Assembly (NCBI RefSeq): GCF_004210375.1
Contig: NC_134827.1
Location: 104,951,285-105,015,284, forward strand
Direction: 5' to 3'
From: Tachypleus tridentatus
Taxonomy: Eukaryota > Arthropoda > Merostomata > Xiphosura > Limulidae
Length of the DNA stretch: 64,000 nt
This document shows, in pieces, positions 46,111-57,885 of the stretch. The translations under genes and the position numbers were made by a program. Every line of letters begins with the position of its first letter. The stretch's first letter is position 1. A model generated the notes under the pieces. It was not told the DNA's origin. It did no database searches and was given only the letters and a program-made list of their open reading frames with translations.

Positions 46111-46325
46111 GGACCCGGCATGGCCAGGTGGGTTAAGGTGCGACTCGTAATCTGAGGGTCACGGGTTTGCATCCCAGTCCCACCAAATATGCTCGCCCTT
46201 TCAACCGTGGGGGCGTTATATGTCACGGTCAATCCCACTATTCTTAGTTGAAAGAGTAGCCCAAGAGTTGGCGGTGGGTGGTCATGAGTAGCTTTGTGCG
46301 AAATTCAAAAAACAAGCAAACAAAC
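46111..46325 (+). mobile_element. SINE-A, 3' part deleted
   Basis: Complete head, and central domain to GGTGGGTGGTCATGA, then a jump to TAGCTTTGTGCGAAATTC and a CAAACAAAC tail. Confidence 0.93.
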
Positions 46326-46466
46326 AATATGTATTAACGGAAATTATTACGTGACAGTTAGAATGAAACCAGTTAGTTATTTGTACAGGTCAATTTCAAC
46401 CTTACTGAAAAATTATGTAAACAATGAAACAGATGAGTTGCTACAGTCTGACCTATTATCATAGCT

Positions 46467-46699
46467 GCTCCAGCATGCCCAGGTGGTTAATGCACTCGAC
46501 TCATAATCTGAGGGTCGTGGGTTCGAGTCCCCCCACACCAAACATGCTCGCCCTTTCAGCCAAGGGGTTTTTATAATGTGATGGTCAATCCTACTATTCG
46601 TTAGAAAAGGAGTCTAGTCTTGCAATGCTAAATTAGGGACGGCTAGCGTAGGTAGCCCTCGTGTAGCTTTGCACAAAATTCACAGCAAACAAACAAACC
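46467..46699 (+). mobile_element. SINE-A with internal deletion
   Basis: Exact target duplication ATCATAGCT at 46458 and 46700. Lacks the GAGTTGGCGGTGGGTGG block. Confidence 0.95.
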
Positions 46700-46739
46700 A
46701 TCATAGCTATAGTGAAGTATAGTGTAACAGCAGCTTACC

Positions 46740-47200
46740 GTCTGTTAGATGGAAAAGCGAAAAGCGCGCAATGACGGAGAAAACGTTACGTGGCGCCATC
46801 TCTTGGTACCTATAATAACTATAAATATATTTTAGGTGTCAGTATGCAATAGTGTTGAAACATGATCAGAGTGACCTTCACGACACCAACAGTGTTGAAT
46901 GTGAGTCAGAACTTTTATCACGTGACACTCCCCCCACTTCTATGAGCACAGTAAATGCTGCGCCAAGGAATGCGAGGTCTACGGACTTATTACTCCTTCC
47001 CACACGTGTAAGAACCTCACAGATGCGTCTCTAAATCTGAGATGTTAAGAAAAGGAGAAACTGGAGCCAAGACCATTTGAAGGGAAGCCAGAGAAAGGTC
47101 CGCCGGCAAATCCGTTGAGTTGAAGGCTCTTCGCTGATGCACAAGTCGAGAATATTTGTAGTGGCAAATGCTACGAAAAACTAACGTGATTCGTGTTAAG
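46740..47200 (+). other. higher-GC patch upstream of the large exon, possible promoter or 5' exon
   Basis: CpG-containing, less AT-rich than its surroundings, with no SINE match. It starts just after a SINE and lies 2.2 kb before the large exon, which needs at least one upstream untranslated exon. Possible donors are present (for example GAAT|GTGAGT near 46900), but I see no decisive promoter element or ORF. Confidence 0.2.
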
Positions 47201-47433
47201 TCTTAGGACTTCCGTGGTGAAGTGACGTGAGATTTTTATAAAAAATTCGATTATATTTAACGTGACTGATGAAACTAACGAAACTCGACGAGAACTGTTA
47301 AAACGAGTTAATTTGCGTAACAGTAAGAACATCTACTACAAGCTAAGTTAAAGCGAACCCATAATTTGCGTATCAGTGAGCATTGTAATATTATTCTTAT
47401 GATCAATAAAGTCCTAGAATGATAGCGACTTAA

Positions 47434-47703
47434 CAGTCGATGAACCTATGAGATTGATAGTTACTTCCGGACTTCAAAATTGACGAACCTATCAGATTGG
47501 TAGCTACTTCCAGACTTCACAATCGATGAACCTATCAGAAAGGTAGGTACTTCCGGACTTACAATCGATGAACCTATCAGAAGGTAGCTACTTCCGGACT
47601 TACCAATTGTTGGACCTACCAGAATGGTAGCGGCTTCTGGACTTAATAATCGATGAACTTATCAGAATGGTAACTACTTCTGGACTTAAAATTCATGAAC
47701 CTA
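47434..47703 (+). repeat. degenerate ~42-bp tandem array
   Basis: About six imperfect copies of a unit with core GAACCTATCAGAATGGTAGC followed by TACTTCCGGACTTA. It lies about 280 bp before the 41-bp minisatellite and is unrelated to it in sequence. Copies differ by several substitutions and small indels, so it is older. Confidence 0.85.
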
Positions 47704-47982
47704 TATCCGTGACTACATGAGATAAATTTTTAGGCCTATTAAGGTCTGTAAATCACTGTATTAATCTACCTTGAATTAACACAACTTAGGGGACTAACCC
47801 TAACCCAGTATAATTTTCTATAGTCCCTTTGTATCACACGAGGTCGCTCAAACACACCAGAGATAGTTATGTATAAAAGTTATACGATAATGAAGAAAGT
47901 GTGATAAAACAAATCGGTTTATGTCTCCTGTTTGAAGGAAATCAACTGAAACGTTGGGAATTATAATGAAGTATGAAACGAA

Positions 47983-49376
47983 CAGTCATAAACCAGTCTT
48001 ATCATCGTTTATATTCCTCATAGCGGTCATAAACCAGTCTTATCATCGTTTATATTCCTCATAGCAGTCATAAACCAGTCTTATCATCGTTTATATTCCT
48101 CATAGCAGTCATAAACCAGTCTTATCATCGTTTATATTCCTCATAGCAGTCATAAACCAGTCTTATCATCGTTTATATTCCTCATAGCGGTCATAAACCA
48201 GTCTTATCATCGTTTATATTCCTCATAGCAGTCATAAACCAGTCTTATCATTGTTTATATTCCTCATAGCAGTCATAAACCAGTCTTATCATCGTTTATA
48301 TTCCTCATAGCAGTCATAAACCAGTCTTATCATAGTTTATATTCCTCATAGCAGTCATAAACCAGTCTTATCATCGTTTATATTCCTCATAGCAGTCATA
48401 AACCAGTCTTATCATCGTTTATATTCCTCATAGCAGTCATAAACCAGTCTTATCATCGTTTATATTCCTCATAGCAGTCATAAACCAGTCTTATCATCGT
48501 TTATATTCCTCATAGCAGTCATAAACCAGTCTTATCATCGTTTATATTCCTCATAGCAGTCATAAACCAGTCTTATCATCGTTTATATTCCTCATAGCAA
48601 TCATAAACCAGTCTTATCATCGTTTATATTCCTCATAGCAGTCATAAACCAGTCTTATCATAGTTTATATTCCTCATAGCAGTCATAAACCAGTCTTATC
48701 ATCGTTTATATTCCTCATAGCAGTCATAAACCAGTCTTATCATCGTTTATATTCCTCATAGCAGTCATAAACCAGTCTTATCATCGTTTATATTCCTCAT
48801 AGCAGTCATAAACCGGTCTTATCATCGTTTATATTCCTCATAGCAGTCATAAACCAGTCTTATCATCGTTTATATTCCTCATAGCAATCATAAACCGGTC
48901 TTATAATCGTTTATATTCCTCATAGCAGTCATAAACCAGTCTTATCATCGTTTATATTCCTCATAGCAGTCATAAACCAGTCTTATCATCGTTTATATTC
49001 CTCATAGCAGTCATAAACCAGTCTTATCATCGTTTATATTCCTCATAGCAGTCATAAACCAGTCTTATCATCGTTTATATTCCTCATAGCAGTCATAAAC
49101 CAGTCTTATCATCGTTTATATTCCTCATAGCAGTCATAAACCAGTCTTATCATCGTTTATATTCCTCATAGCAGTCATAAACCAGTCTTATCATAGTTTA
49201 TATTCCTCATAGCAGTCATAAACCAGTCTTATCATCGTTTATATTCCTCATAGCAGTCATAAACCAGTCTTATCATCGTTTATATTCCTCATAGCAGTCA
49301 TAAACCAGTCTTATCATCGTTTATATTCCTCATAGCGGTCATAAACCAGTCTTATCATCGTTTATATTCCTCACAG
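47983..49376 (+). repeat. 34-copy 41-bp minisatellite containing the exon's 3' splice site
   Basis: Exactly 1394 bp = 34 x 41, without indels. The unit starts CAGTCATAAACCAGTC and ends TTTATATTCCTCATAG. Copies differ by single substitutions (CGG for CAG at the start, CATAG for CATCG in the middle, CCGG for CCAG). Every unit ends like a 3' splice site; the last unit reads CTCACAG instead of CTCATAG and is directly followed by the large exon at 49377. The array has no unique spacers. Confidence 0.97.
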
Positions 49377-52300
49377 AAAATGAATGAAAACACAACGACG
49401 GATCAGTACAGTATCGAATTATCACAGAAGACTGCTTCTGATAAATTGCAAGTAATCCAAATCCACGCTGCATTCATTCCACCATGTACAAAATCCAAAG
49501 TAAAACTACTGCGTGGGATTCTGAAATCCCGCCATCCTCCACGCCAACCAGAAAATTTGTTAACCGCTGTAAACGAGGCTCAAACTTGTCTCCCACATTC
49601 AACAAACTCGGATACATTTAGTAACAGCTCCATTTCAACAAACCTTGGTTCAAACGTAAAGCCAACTGATGTAAACAACGCCAATAAGACTTCCCTTATT
49701 ACCACGTGGAAACATGGTGGCACAAATGGTCGACCCAAAGTGGTAAGGATTGTAACCCCAACTGACGATACCCACACCAACGATGTGTATCCGAGCTCTA
49801 AGTCAGGAGATGCAGAGTCAAAAGAGAAACAGTCAGTGCCACAGGAACGGGAATTGGGCATGCAACCACGAGCACAGAAAGAACTGCTTTGTGATAATAT
49901 ATCTGCGATTAAAGAGCATCAACACCTTCTTGGACCAAAAGCCAGTGGAAATAAAGTTCCATCTTTAAAGGACAGTTATTGCGTTTCTGAGAACCCAACC
50001 CTCGATCAGTCTCTTCATCCGCCATTTAAGACCCCACTTTCTAAGAGCCCGGAAAAGTCTCAGAGTGAAGGTACTGATAAGGGAAAGAGACAAATTAAAC
50101 ATTTGTTGCAACGCACGACGTCGAAAGGTCACCAGAAGACAGGGAACTTAGTATCTCCCTTGTCATCTCCATCAGTATTATCTGTCGGTTCACCCCCGAA
50201 AGTTAGAGAAGGTATTACTGACTGCACTGAACGTATTACTGGCTACAAATCTGCAACGAAAGAGAAGGAAACTAAACCCCCGTTACCACCATCCCGTCTG
50301 CAAAATTTTATAAATGTTAAGCTAAATTCTGGAATAAGGGGTCGCATTGCCAGTGCTCGCAGACAATTTTTGGAAGCCATCCAGAGTATGGAAAATTTTA
50401 GAATTTATGACGGAAAACGAGACGGCGTGAGGCATAGACTTGAAACCTTCAAGCAGTCCACCGAAAGTGATAGAACTCGTCTGATAAACAGCAGCCCCGA
50501 CCTCGTGGCGATCGAGAGTGCTGTGCGCAACAGTAGAAAACATATTGATCGGAATTCAGCTTCGAAAGCTTCGACGCTGCGAGAAGGTAACGCAGAGCTG
50601 AGTTGTTCGAAGCCTCGTCGCCATGCGGGTGATTCTTCTGTCGTGTGGCCGGATTATCGGCAGAAGCTGAACGGATACAGAGAGCTATGTAAGCAGGAGA
50701 AAGCGTCGAGAAGAAGAAGCAGGAGCCTAGGCTACCTAGAAACTGATATCGACACGTTAGAATGTAGGATACAGATCTGTGAACCTCGTCTCGTTGAAGA
50801 TCATACAGACATCCGGAGCAAGCTTAGGCCTAGTGACAAAGACCTAGAGAATCAGAACACTACAATGGAAGGCAATCTACGGGCTCGGAGTATGGACTTT
50901 TTAATAGACGACGACAATCGATTGGCTGCCTTACCCCCAGAAAACACTTTGAATTCTACCAGAACTCTGTCTGAGTACGAGTTGCGGATAGAGAATTCTC
51001 TGCGAAACCTGAATCTTCCAGATTGGTATAGCAACTCTTCTGTGAGTAGGCGGTCACAAGATGGATTATTTTTGAAGCGGGATGAAGGCAGAAGACGTCC
51101 ACGGTGGCAAGGGTTGGGGTCAAGAACGCCCTCGTCCACTAGCCTAACCTCTTCCAACTATTCGGAGAGAAAACTTACAACCTTTGACCGCATGTCATCC
51201 ACTGATTGGCGTTATGTAGAATCTGTACACTCATCACGAGATAGTTTAACGGGAGTCAGTGTAGGATCAGTGTCGCCAGGACTTAGTGCCGGGTCAGTGT
51301 CACCTGCTGACCCGCTGGCAAGGCGTAGTACTCCATTAAGTGGGTGGTCAACCTACCGGTCTTTTCGACAGCCATACTTGGGGTGGAGAGCAGCATTTGA
51401 CAAAATGACATGCACGAATGTTTCTGGAGTTTCTACCCCAGCTCATACTGTCCAAGTGACCAACAGCCGGTCAGGGTCACCTGGCTGGAGGCTCACAGAT
51501 GCGCAGTTTGTTCCTTCTTTCATCAGTAATCAGCACGAGATGGAACATTATTTGCATCGAAAGGCAGAGGGCGCTACAGAAAGTGTTCTCTTCGCCGCTG
51601 TTAGTGAGAACGTAGAGAAATACGGTCGTTTACCTGAAGGGTTCAAACAGAAATCAGAATATGTTTCTCCCCCCGTGTATCACCTCAAATATCGCACCGA
51701 GCAGAGAAACGACCCAACTGACCCACACAAAGAAGATCCATATTCTTACGACTGCTATAAAACTAAGTTACCTCTGCGTTTCGATGGACTAGCTCACAAC
51801 AGATCTCCGTCTCACCAAACAAACACATCGTTTTATCAGGGGGATAACACCCCGCGTTTATACGGAGAAAATTCCCTAACAAACGGAACATCCCCAAAGT
51901 TTCGGAGTTCTCGATGTGACGCAACTGGCTCTTCCTACAAGTCATCTGTGAAAGGCAGCCCGACTCTAGGGACCTCTAACCTAGAACACAGAACCTACAG
52001 AAGTCCAACAAACAAAGATTTCTCTTTCCGAAACGATATTTCGTCATACGGGGTCCCAGATAGGAGTGACTCGTCACATTATCACAAGAGAAGTTCCGGG
52101 GGTGAAGACTTGAAATCCACGTGTCTCCCCGAGGTTAAAGACAATGATGTTTTTACAGAAGCCGACATTTCTCGAATAGGAGAAGTTTCGATCTTGCAGG
52201 AGAAAGGGCAGGACGAGAAACTCTTCGTGAGTGGTTGTAGTGGACGAACTTCGGACGAACAAACCGACTTATTCTCGTCATTCATCCACGACTTCGACAC

Positions 52301-52587
52301 TTGGTTCCAACGCACGCGGGAATTTGACCTCGAGAGGGACAGACTTTCGTACATTCGAAGAGTTAACAACGGTAGGAATGTTCCCAGTCCGATGACGGAG
52401 AAAGAAATTCTCCATCCAACTTTTGCTCGTGACAGGCTGCACGAAAACCAAAACCGCAGCACTTCTTCACCGCAGCACGTGACGAGGTCGAGACCTACTG
52501 CACACGTGACTCTGGTAAATTCAGAAGAAACTTCCACAGAAAGACAAAATGCAAGATACGAGGGTGAGAAGCACCACGATTGGTATG
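49377..52587 (+). CDS. large first coding exon of an unrecognised Ser/Arg-rich protein (1069 residues, gene continues)
   Basis: A 3.2-kb open exon. It begins after a CTCACAG acceptor; the ATG at 49380 has context AAAATGA, so an untranslated exon lies upstream. The frame stays open to TATG|GTAAGT at 52587/52588, a consensus donor in phase 1; the stop two codons later is intronic. Composition is rich in Ser, Arg, Pro and Asp with no membrane segment or signal peptide, so it is probably a disordered cytosolic scaffold. Visible short motifs: KPPLPPSR near residue 300 (SH3-ligand-like), a basic RRRSRSLGYLETD near 445, RARSMDFLIDDD near 502, LRIENSLRNLNLPDWY near 535-550, SVSP repeats near 630-645, and an aromatic/acidic IHDFDTWFQRTREFDLERDR near 970. 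GC and codon use differ clearly from the flanks, supporting real coding. I do not recognise the family; N-terminal exons of arthropod cytoskeletal or Rho-signalling scaffolds look similar, but that is a weak impression. Confidence 0.85.
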
Positions 52588-53234
52588 GTAAGTAAAGTGT
52601 AAACCAATCTACAAGGGAACTTCCAAACTATAGTTGAACAGATGTACAGCGTGCAAACCGACTTCTCTATTGCTATTATATATATATATACATACTAGAG
52701 AAATGGTTGTTCAGTTTTGTACCTTAATACGAATCAAATAGTCTTAGCACCCTTGTAAAATGTGGCTAAATGGTATCGAATCGATAAGGCTTTTTGTAAT
52801 AATATATTTCTTCATACAAAAATAATTGTTTGCAGTTCGCCTGTATAATAATAACCTACGATTCCGCTTTTAGACGTTAATTGTTAGAGGTTTTAATGAT
52901 TATTGTATTGATAACAAAGTTGATTTATAACGGTAAACAAAAACCATCTGAAAGAATACGTAATTTAAGTTTTCTGTAGGGGGGCGGACAGTTTGTATTG
53001 AAGATCGAAAGAATTTAGGCCCCTGTAGGGTCTTGACGTTTTAAAGGGGTAAAAACCAAATGTTAGTAGCATGTGATCGAGGTAGTTTTGTATATTATTT
53101 AACAACCAGTGAAATAATGTGAACTGCACATTAAATATACGCGTTTGTTTGTGTGTTATTCCCAAAATATATTGTATTAAGTACGGGGGGAGGCTACTGA
53201 CCCCCAGTACTACCTAAATGGCGCTTCTGATCTA
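52588..53234. other. start of the intron after the large exon
   Basis: Begins with donor GTAAGT at 52588. No following exon recognised here or in the remaining 11 kb, so the intron may extend beyond the window. Confidence 0.5.
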
Positions 53235-53345
53235 GTTAGTGGCAAATCAGTACGTCAACGGACTTACACACCTATAAATCGGGTTTCGATCCCGTTAATG
53301 AGCAGAGCACAGATAGCCCATTGTGTGCCTTTGTGCTGAATTGCT
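53235..53345 (+). mobile_element. SINE-B
   Basis: CGGACTTACACACCTATAAA, GGGTTTCGATCCCG, GCACAGATAGCCCATTGTGT. Confidence 0.85.
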
Positions 53346-53435
53346 TTGTGTATGTGGACGTATCTCAGTGTAGGTGTCGCTTTCATTTTTATAGAATAAT
53401 ATCTCATGAGAGACGAAAGTTTTATTATTTACCTG

Positions 53436-53583
53436 TTTAATCTTTATAAAACAAGAGTTCCAATGCGCTTTTCACATTAAACCCTATTTAATCTTAATAA
53501 AACAAGAGTTCCAATGTGCTCTTCACATTAAACCCTATTTAATCTTAATAAAACAATAGTTCCACTGTGCTCTTCACATTAAA
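53436..53583 (+). repeat. 51-bp tandem array, 2.9 copies
   Basis: TTTAATCTTAATAAAACAAG, AGTTCCAATGTGCTCTTCAC, ATTAAACCCTA; starts at 53436, 53487 and 53538. Confidence 0.93.
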
Positions 53584-54616
53584 TTTCACACCAGTAAAGG
53601 ACGCTGGTGTAAAACTAATACTTAAAGCTAAAACCCCCTGGAGAGAACGCAACGTTGAAGACGTTTCGGGTTTTTCTCTATGCTCACACGTATTGAAAGA
53701 TCTAACGATATATAGATTTTTATTAATATTCATATGTCCGTTTCAAGACACGAAACTTCCACCTGTTTAACCCTAACCCTGTTTCTTCACATAAACAAAG
53801 CTCTCTCAATCAATATAATCTCGCTTAGCAAGTATATCCATTCTATTTGTATTAAGTAAACGTAATAATTACTTTAATATGAGAGCTATGGCCGGACGTT
53901 GGCTTAGGGACGCCGTGCCCCGGTTCTATTTGACAGTGCGTAGGGACTTCCTGTTGGTGTCTTGAAAATCAGAATATAAAACCGTGATCGATAGCCTACT
54001 GAAACGCCGAAAATTCATGCACCTATGGGCTCGAGCCCTGAATTACTTTAAAATGTGTATCCATGTGTCCATCCGTATTTCTAGTCTTCTAAAAATCGAT
54101 ATTTTATACGTGGTGTTACGTCGCGCAACAATCTTCACAATAAGGCGACGTGTTCAATAAGTTTCCCGTACAAAATAATCTATAGGTAGTTTCAATGGAT
54201 AAACTCTGTTTGGACAACGTCATATCTAATGAAAACAAACAAACACAAAAGTTGAATATAAAACACGAATTTCTCATTAACATAACAGATATATTTTAAC
54301 AAGAGTTAACAAAAAGAAGTTTTTATATTAATGCGTTCCTAGTTTTCTGCTACAGATTTGTTACATATGTGACCACTACAACATTATTGATTGCCAACGA
54401 GCCGCAAAGCACCTGTGTATAGGTGTTATGCGCATGCATCAATACTCGTAAGAATAGATTTGCCTTGAGGCAGAATAGGTGGTGTTTTCTATGGTATACA
54501 TTTGGTTACATATACATATATGTACATATTGGTGTAACAGGCATATTAAGGATTACCATTGTGCGCGAAACCTACATAATCAACTGTACTTTTAAGATGT
54601 ACCTAAAGACGACATT

Positions 54617-54785
54617 GTTTAGTTAAACACGAAATTACAGGCAGCTGAACACGAAACTATAGGCTGATAGAGACGAAAGCAAATGTAGTTGAAGACGAAA
54701 ATCTATTCAACTAAAGACCAAACGATACGTAGTTAAACACGAAACTGTAGGTTGCTAAAGGTGAAACTATATGCAGTTAAGGACA
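54617..54785 (+). repeat. degenerate ~22-bp tandem repeat, split by a SINE
   Basis: Words such as AGTTAAACACGAAACTATAG recur with variations; the pattern resumes after the SINE-A (AATCAAAGACGAACGTATAC at 55031). Confidence 0.7.
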
Positions 54786-55027
54786 CGCTATTCGCAATCT
54801 GAGGGTCGGGGGTTCGAATCCCCCATAACTCCAAGCATGCTCGCCCTTTTAGCTGTGGGGGCGTTATAATGTGACGGCCAATGCTACTATTCGTTGGTAA
54901 AAGAGTAGCTGAAAAGTTGGCGGTGGGTGATGATGACTAGCTGCCTTCCGTCTAGTTTTAGGGACGGCTAGCGCATATAGCCCTCGGGTAGCTCTGCACG
55001 AAATTAAATGAAAAAACAAACAAAAAG
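54786..55027 (+). mobile_element. SINE-A, 5'-truncated
   Basis: Begins in the anticodon arm (GCAATCTGAGGGTC), then B box GGGTTCGAATCCC, central domain and A-rich tail. It sits inside a degenerate tandem repeat. Confidence 0.92.
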
Positions 55028-55476
55028 TAATCAAAGACGAACGTATACGAGGAAGGGCCGAACATAAACGTTGAAACCAAACTCAATAATGAAATAAATA
55101 AATAATAATACCAAGACTAAAATGACAAGACAGCAAAACTGTGTTTGAAATTAGTATCCAGCCCCCAATGTGACGTTTGGACATAAATACCAAGATGATA
55201 GTCCTAGCTTCATTTCCTCCACTACTGTCTGAACCTTCAACGGTTCGAAAGACGTTCATGTAATAGCAGGTCTTGTATATCGAAGGTGACGTGACTATAT
55301 TTATCCACCTATATAATAAGATATAAAATGTCCGATAAGCGATTCCACTTATTTCCTTAAGAACGATTTTAGAAATTATTATTTTTATTTTACATATCAA
55401 AGTTTTGTTTGAATAACAATTTTCAAATTTATATAAATATCGGTTTATATTTGTTACAAAATAAGTCAGCCTCCTA

Positions 55477-55592
55477 TCCCGCTAGTACAGCGGTAAGTTT
55501 GCAGATTAACGACGCTAAAATCAAGGGTTCACTTCCCCTTGGTCGGCTCTCCTGATAGCCCGATGTGGCTTTGATATAAGAAAACACACATG
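55477..55592 (+). mobile_element. SINE-C
   Basis: GTACAGCGGTAAGTTTGCAG, GGGTTCACTTCCCC, GATAGCCCGATGTGGCTTTG, ATATAAGAAAACACACA. Confidence 0.9.
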
Positions 55593-57061
55593 TAAAATAT
55601 TTAATTGACGTGTATCGTGTGTTACGGAGGGCTGATTACTTTTTGTAAGATCCATTTGCTCGCGCTATTATATTTTCCGTGGAGAATTCCCAACCATACT
55701 TACGTCACAGCACGCGACTCGACATGAAGAAAAAACGGAAGTCTTCGGGTTTGTTTATTAAGCAGAACGTTGCGCGGTTATCAAACCCCGAATTTTAGAG
55801 TTTCCACGCTGTTCCTGAGAGTTTCGTATTCTCAAGGTGGCTGGAATAGATGTTAAAACTTTAATTAAAATAAAGTACAGAACAACGTTCTTAGGTCATC
55901 TTCAGGTTAACACAGAAAGTTTGTATCTGTTAACTTTCTATCGTCTTCTGGATTGCTAAAGAATAGACTTTTTTCAGTAAAATTACACTAGAATTTGCAC
56001 AAGTTAAACGCATTTCATCGCGGTTCGGTATCTGCGCAACGTTCCGCTTAGATCATTAAACCAAACTAGAATTTATCTTCCAAAACCCAGTACCCGACAA
56101 AGAATGTTTCCACGTGCGGTTATCTCACTTCTTTGGCTTAACAAACAAACACAAAGAAAGCGTCAGGACAGAGCTACGAGTTTCCGTTATTTTCATCCGA
56201 GTTCTTGGTTTTGTTTTGTCCAGTTTCCATCTAAATTTAACCTTCATTTATATCTTTATCAACTCCCTCCCCTCCCATCCCTTCCTCTGCATCAATTTCC
56301 GGTGCGCGATAGACAGGCAGACAACTTTAGCTTGAAGTTGAAACAGACTCGCACACAAAAAAAAACACAAAAAAATGTTTGTCTTTTACCTTCAAGAGAA
56401 GTTATACTTAAACGGCTGACTGTAATTTACCCTAATCGTGATGTTAAAGCGATAGACTTAAGCCTTAAATCTCTAAATAACAATGATTTATTTTAAACTG
56501 ATTTATAATTAATTCAAATAAACCAATCAAACTAAGCCTCTATTTGTTTTCAAGATTTTTAACTTTAACATTACGACAAAATACACTCTTTGAGTGCTTA
56601 TGTTTCTGTTCTACAATGACGAAACATTTCCTCCCTTTTAAACATATACGTATGTATTCGGTTCTGTAAATAACTATACTGTAGACACTCATGGCGCCTG
56701 TTTATTACGTTTCTGGACTATCGTGCGCGAGACACGCTGCTGACGGAGTGCACAGGCTCGAACTTTATGTGACTGAAAGGAATAGGTAATTGAAGTTTCA
56801 TATAGAACGTACTAGCTGAATGTGGGCCCTTTATCTTATCTTATGTGTGCGTGTACTTACTTGCGTGACTGACTAATTAATCTAGCTAATAGGGTCGTAT
56901 TTATCTTACATTAATGAACTAAAGTTAGTTGGTTATATATGAAAATAAGATACGAGTTTATGGATAGGATATTAAGACATTAAAAAAAACAACATTTATA
57001 TTTTTAAATCAGCCTCACGAATTTAAGATGTGGCTGCAATATCGTATTCTAGCTTATTATA
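55593..57061. other. no supported gene
   Basis: Includes a foldback-arm relative at 55836 and two overlapping ORFs (56104-56496, 56114-56335) with Lys/Gln/Pro-rich low-complexity composition and no coding signature. Confidence 0.35.
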
Positions 57062-57250
57062 CGTGAGCCGGGCGTAGCCTTGTGGTTAAGTGTCCCGGCT
57101 TGCGAATACGATGGGCCGTGATTCGAATTTCGTTGTAGATGTATTATAGCAGTGAGAGTCAAATCCTACTATTCGATTAAAATAGCCAAAAAGTTTGCAG
57201 TGTAGAAAGAACAGCTAGTGCCATTAAATCTTACTTAGTTTTACACTTTC
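57062..57250 (+). mobile_element. SINE-like element, different tRNA-like head
   Basis: Head GAGCCGGGCGTAGCCTTGTG with GTTAAG and a B-box-like GATTCGAATTTC, followed by weak matches to the SINE-A central domain (AATCCTACTATTCG, AAAGTTTGCAGTG). Confidence 0.6.
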
Positions 57251-57640
57251 TAAAAATAAAAAAAGCCCAACAAAACAGAACTGGCACCCTCAACTCTCTA
57301 GTCTACCAGTCCATAAGAAAGGACAGCTCGTGCCATTAAATCTCACTTAGTTTGCTCAAATATCCGAAACAACATGTCCACTACTGATAGCATGTTTCAT
57401 TGTTTTCTTTTTTGTGTTTTTTTCGCGAATCATTTATGCACGTAGCAGATTTTCGTTTGGCGCCATAAAACCTAATTTACAAATCTGAGACAATTCAACA
57501 GACAAACTGATTTCCGAGGAACCGAGCCATGCAAAATCAATGGTACAGAGCTATTAATGTAAACGTAAATCGACGTACACGCGGAACCAAAACGCGTGGA
57601 AAACAAAATCCAATTTGTATTAAAATTCCATCACTCGTGA

Positions 57641-57884
57641 GAATTGTTTGCGTTTTGTTTGAATGTTACGAAGGCTATCTGCGCTAACCGTCCCTAATTT
57701 AGCAGTGTAAGACTAAGGGAAGGTGGCAAGTCGTCACCACCAACTCTTGGGCTACTCTTTTACCAACGAATAGTAGGGTCGACCGTAACATTATAACGCC
57801 CCCACGGCTGAAAGGGCGAGTGTGTTGGGTGTGAGGGAGTTTCGAACCCGTGACCCTTAGATTACTGCCTGGTCATGTTGGGCC
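57641..57884 (-). mobile_element. SINE-A with internal deletions
   Basis: Reverse orientation. Target duplication TCACT(C/T)GTGA at 57631 and 57885. Confidence 0.94.
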
Positions 57885-57885
57885 T

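Noticed and set aside
47983-49376. CRISPR-like array
   Set aside because: Units are contiguous and identical without unique spacers, and the context is a eukaryotic intron.
49783-49968. ORFs on both strands inside the large exon
   Set aside because: Shadow frames of the 1069-residue coding frame.
56104-56496. 130-codon ORF
   Set aside because: Low-complexity Pro/Lys/Gln composition, overlapping ORFs in another frame, no splice or homology support.
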